Positions 36,013 to 46,444 of a DNA stretch of 64,000 bases are shown piece by piece. Below the pieces are notes generated by a model, which worked only from the letters and a program-made list of their open reading frames with translations, was not told the origin of the DNA and made no database searches. Position 1 is the stretch's first letter, and every line of letters begins with the position of its first letter. Source of the stretch: Paramacrobiotus metropolitanus (taxonomy: Eukaryota > Tardigrada > Eutardigrada > Parachela > Macrobiotidae); NCBI RefSeq assembly GCF_019649055.1, contig NW_026570311.1:540020-604019 (forward strand), read 5' to 3'. The position numbers were made by a program, and so were the translations under genes.

Positions 36013-36529
36013 GGCCGCTGTTTTATGTTTTAAGCTTACAATTGCCTATTAACGTAATTTTAACATTGGTTAAAAAGATTCACTCTCCGGTCGCTCTATT
36101 GTAAACCTCTAATCGAAGCATCAGAAGAAGCATCTAAAGTAAGGACCTGTGCCGTGCCAACAGTTCAATGTGGTGGGTTTTGGGTTTGCTCTAGTCGGGA
36201 AGCCCTATTCGATCCACAAATCAACCGTGTAGGCACACACTGGAATGGGATAATATGACATTTGGGATCAGCAAAAGTCTCTCAGTCTGTGGTGTCGCTC
36301 AAATGTTTTTCGTGGGATACCTTAATAATAACAGTTTCGCAAATTTGCGCATTTGGGCAAAAGAGAACACTGTATTTGACGGACACTCACTCGTACGAGA
36401 AAACGTGTTCCAACTACAGTCGTTCTACAGTGCTCCACGCAAAGGTCACAGCTTCCGAGAAATCTCGGCTAAAATCGGTAACTGACGACGGTCGCTGGTA
36501 AATTTTCCGAAAATACCGCGCCTATAATA

Positions 36530-36873
36530 TAGGGGGAAAAATGTGTCTAGCCGAACCAGTCCCTTGTACTTCTGATGTAAGCCAGCTGGTGGTTTACGTT
36601 GTGGGTGCACAGCGTCTTATGTAAAGCGCTGCTATTAAGGCAGTGCGGCACTGACGGTACATGTGGTATTAGCTGCACCAGGCAGATCCGGGCTATAATG
36701 CAGTCTTAGCCTGTTTACCTGCAGTTGTACGAGTGCTGCTTATCTGTTATCAGTACCTCAAATCTTAATAGCAGCGCTTTACATAAGACGCTGTGCACCC
36801 ACAACGTAAACCACCAGCTGGCTTACATCAGAAGTACAAGGGATTGATTCGGCTAGACACATTTTTCCCCCTA
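36530..36873. mobile_element. MITE with long TIRs and TA target, present in block A only
   Basis: A 344 bp element whose ends (TAGGGGGAAAAATGTGTCTA and the complement) extend into inverted arms of more than 90 bp with only two or three differences. The flanks are TA-rich (CCTATAATA before, TATAATCTG after), in keeping with TA target duplication by a Tc1/mariner-type transposase. Block B at about 54700 has the uninterrupted sequence (CGCGCCCAAAACATAATCTG), an empty site. Confidence 0.75.
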
Positions 36874-37130
36874 TATAATCTGCTGCAGAATCATGCTGCC
36901 GGGAGCAGCGAAGAATCAACAATTGCAATTTTAGACAAAAAGATGGCTCAGTTCCGTATCCCATAATAGCCTGTACAGAGTACAGCAAGTGATCCTGTTC
37001 GAAACCAGTTTATTATGCTCGACTACGTGGAGTTCGCTCGTAGCGCAATGTAAAGCATGGTCTCATAAAAGTGTACGCTGCATTTTGCTGCAACTGGTAC
37101 GAAGAAAATAGTTTGCGCTCCCTTTCTGTA

Positions 37131-37226
37131 GTTTACGAGAGGTGTTGTATAGTAATACATAATTTTCTCGGCTGATTAGTTTACGAGAGGTGTTGTATAG
37201 TAATACATAATTTTCTCGGCTGATTA
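37131..37226. repeat. Tandem duplication of 48 bp
   Basis: Two identical 48 bp units start GTTTACGAGAGGTGTTGTAT. Block B has a single diverged unit at about 54940, so the duplication arose in block A. Confidence 0.8.
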
Positions 37227-37657
37227 GCGCGCTGGAAATCAAAATACGTAAATCGTACTTGCGAACACGGCACTCCCAAAAACCCTTTTTTATCAATCTA
37301 TTTTCAAAACCAATCATATCGCAGCGCACTACACGATACTCTTGGTCCGAAACATCCAGTTATTTTAATCTGGTGCGCAGTAAGCTGTGGTATGCGACGG
37401 ACCCATGCCGTTTTAAATCCTTTTGCCATCCAAAAGCACACTACTAGGTAGTGTTGTTTTCTGTTTCTAATTGAGCAGTAATTTGTATAGGCCATTATTT
37501 ACGAATACACTTTTCCTCGTCTTATTGGTCATTTTACAGATACATAGGTTGGTTGTAACACTACGCCTTCCACTTTACTGTAGTCCGCTGTGCCCATATT
37601 CTGCAACAGAAATCCGTTTCCGCACAGTGCTGAGAGGCCTGAAGCTTCCCCAGCGGA

Positions 37658-37822
37658 ATGGATCGCGACAACGCCGTGGACGTTCGGGGCAGCGATCAGC
37701 GGATGCGGTACGGACGCGTGGTAGACGTGGCGGAAGATGGCCTCTTCGTCGATCTCCTCTGTCCCGAGAGCTCTCTCTGTCCCAGGTCTCGTCCCAGTGA
37801 GAGAATGTCCAAGTTAGGACAT
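37658..37822 (+). pseudogene. F-box family copy 3, truncated after Agenet 1 start
   Basis: It opens MDRDNAVDVRGSDQRMRYGR and matches the family through GLFVDLLCP. At about 37764 family sequence ends abruptly and an unrelated 18-residue tail (ESSLCPRSRPSERMSKLGH) runs to a stop. Everything after (Agenet 2, KH0-like, F-box) is missing. This breakpoint is also the right edge of duplication block A. Confidence 0.8.
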
Positions 37823-38237
37823 TAGTGGATTGGTTCTGAACCACATGGAACCACCATGGAACCACAAGCGGACCAAGTGCGCTCTCACATGCCGACTTGC
37901 TGTCATGCTACCTCTAAGCCCCGTGAACCAATGGAACCAATGGAACCAACCAATGGAACCACCATGGAACCCAAGTGAACCAAGTGCGCTCTCTCATGCC
38001 GACACGCTGTCATGTCCATGTGGTTCCATTGGTTGATGTGAATACATTTTTTATGTGGTAGCTGCCAGGTTTTATCGCTTGCCATGCCATTGGCAGGTGC
38101 CACTGCCACGTTTAACATTCTGCCCGCTTCCCGTACTGTAAAAAATTCCTACACGCTAATTTTTCAGTACGAGTTTATTATTTAAATTTTAATAGTTTTA
38201 CAGCGTCTCACATTCACAGTAGGTCAACAACACTACG
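37823..38237. repeat. Low-complexity stretch rich in ATGGAACCA units
   Basis: Repeated CCAATGGAACCA and CATGGAACC units lie at 37840-38035, and a longer imperfect direct repeat contains CAAGTGCGCTCTCTCATGCC (two copies, near 37877 and 37981). No gene is seen. Confidence 0.55.
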
Positions 38238-38239
38238 TA

Positions 38240-38406
38240 CAGCTTAGGACAAAAAAGACGCATAACCCCACACCCAGATATCTGTACGCATGTGGCAAGT
38301 GCACTTGTACGACAATCGGATATTTTAGCTGAGCCGTACAGCGCACTGCACTGCATGCGTTCGGAATGCTGTGGGTGGGATTATGCGTCTTTTTTGTCCT
38401 AAGCTG
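38240..38406. mobile_element. MITE with 35 bp TIRs, TA target
   Basis: 167 bp, flanked by TA (38238-39 and 38407-08). The ends CAGCTTAGGACAAAAAAGAC and the exact complement extend to about 35 bp. Tc1/mariner type. Confidence 0.75.
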
Positions 38407-38439
38407 TATACACTATACACTGCTGTATTAAGATTGAAA

Positions 38440-38665
38440 AAAAACAGCCAAATTCTCCATTAACAATCTTATTCTTTCCTGGCAAAGTGCCCAAAACTGC
38501 TGCGGCATTTCCCTTCATGATAGCCAAACTAATGCGCTGTTTAAGAAAGACCGGGGATCTGCTCTCGCCTGTCTTTTCCCTAATCAGACGTCCAAAGAAA
38601 CTGACCACTTCCTTAGCAGCTTCTCCTAGGGCTCCCATCGAGTACGAGTTTTGTACATTTGTTTC
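38440..38665 (-). mobile_element. Second retroelement C-terminal fragment
   Basis: A minus-strand frame reads SMGALGEAAKEVVSFFGRLI and FLKQRISLAIMKGNAAAVLG. This pattern (GPLG...F...R....TGE.R...FL.QR.S.AI..GNAA..LGT) is what I know from the extreme C-terminus of the same invertebrate reverse-transcriptase proteins as the 35144 fragment. It begins close to the MITE end. Only this tail is preserved. Confidence 0.45.
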
Positions 38666-39647
38666 ATCGCATTCCAGTGAATCCTGACAGTTCAGCCCTG
38701 TATTCCTCATGTACCACGTTAGTTTCTTTGGCTCGTTTTCATTTACTAGGTTGCATTCCTTACGCGGTTATATATTTGTAAAACTGATACGTGTGAAAAA
38801 AAATTGTGCATCTGTAATTGTGAACAGCGTGAATCTGTACAAGTGTATCCATACAAGCATTACTGCGATGTTTTTCCGATGCCGTTACGATGCTTTTATG
38901 ATTTTGCTGCATTTCCATCGATTACCTAATCATTTTTCATACTAGGTAGAACCTCTACGCGGAGTCTTTGAATTACTCTGTACTTATTACGTCATGATGT
39001 TATGGCAAGGTGCACTGCATTCAGATTTTAAGTGTTAATTCTGTGAAGCTGTGCAACGAAGCATCCCTCGGAGTGTCGTCTGGATATCTTCCAAACCGGC
39101 GGTAATATAGATTGGATCCAGTGTCGCTTGCAGGAGCATCATGGTAGCACCAATCTGGTTGAAAACCGTGTTGCTGTATCTGTATAGTAAACCGAGCTTT
39201 AAATAAACCGTATTAGGCAGCCAGCAGATACCTGCCGTGATGGTAAGTATGGTGAGAACTTTGTAGCCGCCCGATCGCCGGCGGACGGTTTGGTTGCCGC
39301 CGGCCGCTGCAGATGGATTCACTAAGGCAAGGTCATTTTCTCTTTGCGCTGCTCTGACTTGCCTTCGCCGTCTTCGCTTCAGCAAAATATACGGAAAACC
39401 AAAGAAAATTGCAACTTGTGGCAATGTGTAAAACCAGAATTCCGTAAATGTTAGCAACTGCCACTGTGTGCGGCTTTGACTGGAGTTCACTAAACAGTAA
39501 GGAATATCCAGAAGGAAACGGTAATACATCGCATCGCGAATCAGTTCCGGCAGCAGGAGAGCGTTAATGTATATCCAAGTGGCCAGGCAGATGGCGAAAG
39601 CCACCGCCTTCGTGTGGTGGCTTCGGTAGCTGACCGGAAAGGTTACG

Positions 39648-41575
39648 GGCAGGGGATAAAAGGTGGCAGTGGCACCTGCCATTGGCAACTGCCACCGGCA
39701 GTGGCAGTTGCCACTACGCGTTCTGGCAAGCGATAAAACGTGGCAACTTAGAAAAACTTAGAATCAGCTTGAGACAGTTCTGTGATCCAACGATAAGGTC
39801 CACAGGAAGAATCTTTGTGCCTACAGGGAGACCCTCAGCCTGAGCCATGTGCCTGCGCCTTCCACTGCAATGAGAGCTGCAACGCTGTTCAGCAAACGCA
39901 ACCCTCACGAAATGCCCCCAAATCAGTGCCGCTTACAATCATAGCGCGGTAATGCGACGGTATTACAAAAGCATTCCATTCGTGCATTTAAATTAAACCA
40001 ATGAATTTCGAAAAATCGTTTGATCATGGATGACATCCTGACACATGTCTTGAATGACTGAACTAACTATAATGCTTCACCCCTTGATAAGCGTAGTGTA
40101 AAACAAACTTCTTTGACAAAGGAAGGATTGTGAAGAGGAAAGGAGGGAAATAAGAAACATATCTGTCATAAAAAAAACGAAAATTTAGAAAAGTCGTCGT
40201 GTAGTGTTTAATTTTTCGCTTCAGTGCTCGCAGTGCACGAAAGCTGATACGAGCGCTTATAGTTGCTGGTACATGCAATTCCTTAAGAAATCTTCATGTT
40301 CATTCAACACGAACGCTGTCGAGTGTGCCTGTGTAGATCTCTGTAAAGTGTAAATAGTAAATAAGTACTGCAATCAAATTAATCGAAGAGCCGCGGCGGA
40401 CGCAGTGCAAGCCGAATTGCAAGGCGCCTTTGCCCTCTGATTAATGGGACACATCTGTCCCAGACTTGTGGTAAGGCAACGAAAGGGAAAAGAACAGAGC
40501 GATTGATTCTGGCAGACAAAGAGCGCGCCTGCCTTTATTTTTTAATGTACACTAGGTACGAGGATGGAGTAAATGAGCTCGATGCACCCGAGCAAGGGGT
40601 AACAGAGCTCGTTATCCGTAATCGTGCCTGTGCAATACGGCCAGCCAACAAGAGACGGCAGTTTGATCTATAACGCAGAATAACTGAAACAGCCGTTGAG
40701 ACCGATAGCTACCTTTTTCTCTATAGACTCAAATGTTAAACAAGATCGCTTGTGTGACGTGTCTTACACATTTCTAAAGAAAACCACTCAACCCGCATTT
40801 CAAAAGAATAAGAAAAAAATGGCAAGATTTTTGATACCAAGAAAGTTATTATTAAGGATGACAGAGAAAAGTTATCGCCATTTCTGTTTCTCGTAGACAA
40901 AGCATAGAGTTTGTGCGTGGACCCGACCGTGGATCGAGGGCCCGCGCTCAAGCTCGGACTTGGACTACTAAAACTTGGACTTGGACCATACTTGGACTTC
41001 CTAACTTGGACTTGGACTTCTCAACTTGGACTTCTAAATTGGTCTTCCCCTTAGAAAAAAATAGTAAGAATAATAAACCAAAGAAAACTAAGAAAACTAA
41101 GAAACCTAAGAAACCTAAGAATCCTAAGAATCCTACGAAACCTAAGAGCCCTGAGATACTTACGAAACCTAAGAAAGTCCAAGTTGAAGCTTAGAAGTCC
41201 AAGTTCTAAAAGTCCAAGTTAAAAGTCCAAGTTTTAGCAGTCCATGTCCGAGTTAATTGTGGTCCAAGTCCAAGTTTTCGTAGTCCAAGTCCGAGCTTGA
41301 GCACGGGCCTGGATCGAGGTCTCATACTAAATCTATGAGACTCGGGGTCTGCCTCAGCTGAGGTGTCCAGGAATAAGGTCTATAGTTTGCACTTGTGAAA
41401 GTACACAGATTCTCCCTACAAACAGAACTTATCGTGAATGGCACAATCTTTACAAGCTGGTTTTTAATTTTTCAAGTTGCCACTTTTTATCGCTTGCCAG
41501 AACGCGTAGTGGCAGCTGCCACTGCCGGTGGCAGTTGCCAGTGGCAGGTGCCACTGCCACCTTTTATCCCCTGCC
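39648..41575. mobile_element. 1.93 kb Mutator-like element with long TIRs and perfect 9 bp target duplication
   Basis: Flanks are AAGGTTACG at 39639-39647 and at 41576-41584, a perfect 9 bp duplication of receptor coding sequence. The ends start GGCAGGGGATAAAAGGTGGC and are inverted for about 100 bp, with inner GGCAGTTGCCACT palindromes. There is no transposase frame inside, so it is non-autonomous. Nine-base duplications with long TIRs fit the Mutator superfamily. A second element is nested inside at 40939. Confidence 0.85.
40939..41309. mobile_element. Nested foldback element, perfect 9 bp target duplication
   Basis: TGGATCGAG at 40930-40938 and 41310-41318 flanks 371 bp. The ends GGCCCGCGCTCAAGCTCGGA and, inverted, GGCCCGTGCTCAAGCTCGGA continue into arms built of CTTGGACTT units. 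The centre is a run of AAGAAACCTAAGAAACC units. The same end sequence and design recur at 59542. It inserted into the 39648 element after that element had arrived. Confidence 0.8.
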
Positions 41576-41961
41576 AAGGTTACGGCCCAAATGCGGTTGA
41601 CGGTGATGAGCATGTGGCTGTGCGTAATCGCAGAGCTGATGACGTATTCCATATACACATAGTAAGTACAGGCGGCGTACCCGAACGGCCATCTATCGAA
41701 CAAGGTGATCGCGACGTCCAGCGGTCCAACTGCTAGTAAACGCAACAAGTTCGCCAGTATCAGGTTGATGAGATAGATGTTGAACGGTGTGTAACTCGAA
41801 TTCGCCCTTAGAAACGCTAGCAAAACTATGCAATTTGTTATGCCCCCAGCTGCAGTAATGATCAGAATCCAGACTGGAAAGGCGCTCCAGTTTAGTGCAG
41901 CTTCCGAAATTTTGAATGTTGGCATGACTGAAATGTTCGCTGCGGGCTCGGTTCTGTTCAT

Positions 41962-44324
41962 TTTGTTTATCTCGAGGGTTTTACGTCTTACAACGGAGTT
42001 ATGCAGACACAGACGCAAAACACTGAGACGATACTGTCTTGACAACAAGCTGTAAGCCAGAATGATAAATATTCGCTTGCTGAAATACAGATTAAGGCTA
42101 CGAAACGCTGTTTACGTCTATGCAACCTTCTTATGCAGTCACAGACTCACAGGAAACAATACTGCCCGCATGCACAAGCCTTTGTTAATTGTAAACACTG
42201 TAGCGATTTCATAAAATTTAATGACAAACACCTGCCAGATGTCGTAAAGAACGTTGCCGTAAGAACCTTCCATGGATTGTCTGACGGAAATGTCACTTGA
42301 ACCGGATGAGCGACGGATGGTTGCCAATGTCATCCTTAAAAGTTCCTGAAATAACACTTGTTGAACCGAGTTAACTCGGGGATTATTTAGGATAATATCT
42401 GCAAAAGAGCGCTGTATCCCGGAAGTGCGAGTGCATGACCTTCCTTCTTGGTCTTTGCTAATCTTTCCAAAGCATCTAATTAGGGGTGCAGTTTTACTGT
42501 GGTGCATTGACCAACATGGGACATATCGACAACAAAGAGTGCCGCAAGCTGGTGTAACATGCACATACCTACACAGTCAGATTGTTTTGTTGTTGTTCAG
42601 TACAGCAGAAGCGTAAGCCAAATTTAACGGTCGAACTGCTTAGATGTAACTCCATGTTGTGGCGAAGTAATTGCACCTCGGCTGTATGATTATCCAGCCC
42701 AGGGAGTGGTTAGAATATTGTAATACTCTGTGGATGAATCCATTGAAAAAGTTTGACCGTTTGAGACTTACCATTGTATGACAGCATGACACTGCCTGCG
42801 GAGCGCCATCAAAGGTTGATTGAATAATTTCGTTTACGAAAAACGGTTTACTTGCATCACGCTAGGTAATACTGGAGAGTGGAGATATTCGAAAGCATGT
42901 TTCTGGCTGTTTATCGCTCTTTCCTCAGCGCCCTGTTTCACCATCGTACATGTTGTTAGTGATAATATTTGTACGAGCGATAAGACCACCCAGTTATGAT
43001 TCATTCCATCGCGTTATGAATTTGTGTGCACTTTACCGGGTACTTCTCCTTCTCATGAATTTCTAGAATTCAGTCTTGTTCAGCTTGCTACAGCTTGCAC
43101 CATCTACTTGATCAACTTGTCCTAAACTCTTGCCCTAAACCTTGCTCCGTTTCTTGAACGCCTTGTCATTAAACATGCCTTGAGTTACGTTGTTGCGTTT
43201 GACCGCTTGGGATGAACCTGTGTCATCCCAATTGGAACCACCGGTGCAATTGTGTCACATCAGTAAGAGCGTCCTCGGCCAGCATCGTTGCCGGCTGTGC
43301 CACCTTTTATCCCAACAGCCGCATAATCGTGGTAAAGACTGATCGTCACCCCACTAGAAGCTAGAGCAGCCAGATAGGCTGTTGTTGCAATATGTAGTCA
43401 TCTTCCTCATACCTTTCTGCATTCGCATCCCTAAAAACAAGGCTTCCGCGATCGAGAAAATGGCAGAATATATACAGATAGTTTGCTACTACGCTAATAA
43501 AAACTGCTTAGCCGCGTTTTTGGAACTGATTTAAGCGTTTGCCACAAGGGATCGGTCTGGTTGTCTTGGTTAGTCCTATACGGAAATGGAAACATCCAAG
43601 CTGCCGCAGGTGGATTGAGTTTCCTAACCACATCGCAAAACTTGTTGGTCTCACAGGGTTACATAGTGCCACTGCGACCAGAAAATTAAATCTACCTGTA
43701 TTTCAATGTACATCTACCCAAATCGCAGCGGGCAGCAGGTGCGTCTGAGTGCGAACAGGAAAAGCTTGTGCGTGTCCTGTTTCACAGGCTATTCCTGTTT
43801 CCTGTAAATGTGTGCTGAAAGGGAATGTCATTACTGACTACCGCATCATTTAGTAGTTTTTCACCTCGTGGGCGCGCACATTTTTTCACGGTCTCCTCCG
43901 AGTCGACAGGTTTAAACGATGTGGCTTGCATTTATTTCCAAAACGCTCGGAGATGACATTGTTAGAATGTACAAGTAGAGCTAAAACTGTATCTAGCCGA
44001 AGAAGCGACGAGGTGACATACGATTTATGCCATAGGGGCCTCGAGTTAACTTTTGTGATCCTTCCAGGAAGCGGTATTTTTGCTGTTATTTTTGTTTGTT
44101 TTTTTCAGGAAGCGGTATTTTGTTTTCTGTTTTATTTTTGTTTTGCTTTTATTTTTGTTTCTGTATTTTTGCTTGTTTATTTTTGTTGTTTTTGTTGTTT
44201 TGTTTTATGTTTGTTTTTTGTTTTAACCACTGGGAATCTTTACGCGAGGTTCCCAGTGGTTCGGTCCCTTTGCCGCTGCGGCATCTCATATAACACAGTC
44301 ATAACACGACTACATATCAAACGC
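41962..44324. other. Intergenic, mostly unrecognised
   Basis: No gene can be supported. A T-rich low-complexity run (TTTTTGTTTTG type) covers 44080-44225 and is bracketed on its left by two copies of CAGGAAGCGGTATTTT. A minus-strand frame at 42242-42564 has possible splice sites but no recognisable similarity. Confidence 0.4.
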
Positions 44325-44470
44325 ACTAATGAAAGGTCAGCCGTGCGGGGTGGAAATCCCCAGAAACAGCGAATCAGCTACCTGTGAGGGCGGGCGTCCC
44401 GCCCTTACAATCAAAAACATAAAATCTTATTTAATCACAATCATCGTTACACGGCTGACCTTTCATTAGT
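44325..44470. mobile_element. Small MITE (146 bp)
   Basis: The 21 bp ends, ACTAATGAAAGGTCAGCCGT plus one base, are perfect inverted copies. Inside is a GC palindrome GGGCGGGCGTCCCGCCC. The target duplication is not clear. Confidence 0.6.
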
Positions 44471-44789
44471 ATCCTTTTAAAATCGTTAGCGGGCGTAAAG
44501 TGTGGTCATGAACTGTCGTGTGAAATACTTCATAAAAGAACCCGTTTCTGCAGATAACCAGACCGAGAATGTGAAATCCTCCTCAGTTTTTTCAGAGCTC
44601 CAGCCACAGTACAGTAAGCCATTGGACCACAGTTAAGATCGAAAGATCAGAGCAATGACGAGCAAGCTTTGAAACAATTGCCATCTGCTTGCGCTGTAGT
44701 GACAGTGTAGTGTTATTTACTTGCTGTCTGACAGCCTGTCGTATTGCTGGTGACACATGGCGCTTTGATAACTCGAAACGATGAAGGAT

Positions 44790-45162
44790 CTCCTAATGGA
44801 GAAACCAGCAAACTCTTCTCATTACTCGCAATGGATGGACCATATTCAGTCCGCTATTCTTCACAGCGTGCCACGCGTAATTCTGGCCCACCGTCATTCG
44901 CCGCACCAATTCATGCCACTGCTGTTTACTCGGCATCGGCAGCGCCGCCTCCAGCACATCCCACAACGCGCAACTTATATCATCGCTTGGCTGCAGTCGC
45001 TGTCGAGCTGCTCCGATTCTGACCACAAGGCGTGTCCACGTGAGAAAAGACCGCTTGCCACAATTCTACCGGTAAATACGCCATGCCCACATCATTGTCA
45101 GTAGGAGACGTGATGATTGATCATGCTGAAGAGCGCGTTACGGAAAAAAGCACAGGTTCGCT
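44790..45162 (-). pseudogene. F-box family remnant on the opposite strand
   Basis: An acceptor matching the family (ACGGTCTGCAG) at about 45162 leads into FRNALFS, a stop, then an F-box start (LPVELWQAVFSHVDT) at about 45085-45040. An internal deletion then joins straight to the family's C-terminal region (SCALWDVLEAALPMPS, about 44965-44910). It has several stops and frame changes and no N-terminal module. It is the only copy on the minus strand. Confidence 0.65.
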
Positions 45163-46444
45163 GCAGACCGTACTACACAGGTATTAACTCGTGACAAATC
45201 GCAGCAAGTAACGTAACAGCTGCCCTCGTTATTCAAACTATTTTTTACCGAAAACGCTTTCTTGGACAAAGTGGTTCCTTCTCCCAGCTGGGAAATGCAT
45301 TCCAATATCCCCTTCACGTATAATGCCGTTTATATTACATGACTAGAAATTCGCACAGAATATGTCAATAGCTGGAATGACAGAAATATCTCAACAAGCG
45401 CTTTAAGATAATTTCAAGTTGGCATTGTGATGGTCATCGAGATGACCAGTGGTCAAGGTCTCAGGACAATTTTAAAATGAAAAAGCACCGATATGTAACA
45501 TCACATAAGTACTGCTTGGGTATTTCGGCATAGCTGGTCACTTGTACTTGTGGGCGACTCGCTTATGCACCTATGCTATACATACCGGCAACCCAGGCGC
45601 TCGCTACATTTATTTACAACTGGCTCAACACCGCTTCACAGCCAGCCGCTCTAAACACATCGAGCGCGCTTTTTATATGCGCGCGAGAAACTCATAGCTG
45701 GCGCAAAACCTGCAAGCTCACTGCTTGCATAACGCTTGCTCACTGGTCACATAACTCGCTACCAGAAACATCTAGAACATACGAGCACTAATCTCATAAC
45801 ATGCCTTGCGGCACACACTATCATTGTGTGTAGCGTAGCTACCACATTCTTATGTTTCGGCCAACTGGTCATCGGCCTTAATGTAGATGACGCGTACGGT
45901 AAACCGTGCGAGAGACGTGTACAAGCTTGTCCCGTAATTTCCATCGTAAAGGTACAGCTAGCGCGAAATTTGCGCTTGAAACGATGGCCACTTCACTACG
46001 TTTATCGGATTGCCTAAATGCGCTCCGCAGTTAGATTGTCCATTACTGCACCGACCGTTTTCTAACCACCTTCAGCCAGGCAGTTACTATTATTATCATT
46101 AAAATTTAATTATCTGGCGTGCACCAAGCCACCAGCCAGCCAAATGAATGTTACGTGCTTGAACAGTGTGGCGTGGCGTGCCGTAGTACGAATTTACGCG
46201 CAACACGTAAATTTGTAATGTTCGCTGTTCTGATGCGATGGACATTACGGGACAAGCTTGTACAGTAGAAGTAATGCTGCTTCCGGTCGTGCTACTGTAT
46301 ACGATACTGGAAAAGAAACAGGAGGTTCTATAGTTATACCTTAAGAAACCAAAAAAATAAAGAAACCCTAAAAAGTTTAGGAAACGCTAAAGATCCATAA
46401 GAAAAGTAAGACGGTTTAGTAACACGGTACCTCGACTTATTAAT
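45163..46444. other. Intergenic, nothing recognised
   Basis: No gene, repeat or element could be recognised. Short frames at 45573-46017 have no similarity that I can name. Confidence 0.4.

Larger units (their letters stand above)
32505..37764. repeat. Segmental duplication block A
   Basis: This segment and about 46445-57400 (block B) are paralogous. Shared, in order: an upstream stretch (CCAACGAAATGGCGGGTCAC against CCAACGAAATAGCAAGTCAC; GTTTGGTAACGTCATCCCGT in both), a two-exon 7TM receptor, a downstream spacer (CGCAAAGGTCACAGCTTCCG) and the 5' end of an F-box family gene. Block A carries its own insertions (a retroelement fragment at 35144 and a MITE at 36530); block B carries different ones. 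Its right end is abrupt, inside the F-box gene. Confidence 0.7.
39035..41961 (-). pseudogene. Rhodopsin-like 7TM receptor split by a transposon
   Basis: The first part (41961-41576) starts MNRTEPAANISVMP with two sequons and covers helices 1-3, ending NRIWAVT. The second part (39647-39035) starts at the same codons and continues FPVSYRSHHTKAV through helices 4-7 to a stop, with LQATLDPIYITA in helix 7 (DPxxY). Counting one copy of the 9 bp duplication, the halves add up to 990 bp, 329 residues plus stop, without frameshift or stop. The gene has no introns. The insertion sits in the codons just after the DRY-equivalent (NRI). As it stands the receptor cannot be made in full; the intact halves argue for a recent or polymorphic insertion. 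Confidence 0.85.

Noticed and set aside
40696-41194. Lys/Thr/Pro-rich frame (KKPKNPKNP type)
   Set aside because: It is the centre of the foldback element read in frame; there is no evidence of a gene.
42242-42564. Minus-strand frame with plausible splice sites (acceptor TTTTGCAG, donor CAG/GTGTTT)
   Set aside because: The protein resembles nothing I know and no partner exons could be found, so it stays unassigned.
44080-44225. Phe-rich open frame in T-rich DNA
   Set aside because: Low-complexity TTTTTGTTTT tract; open by composition only.
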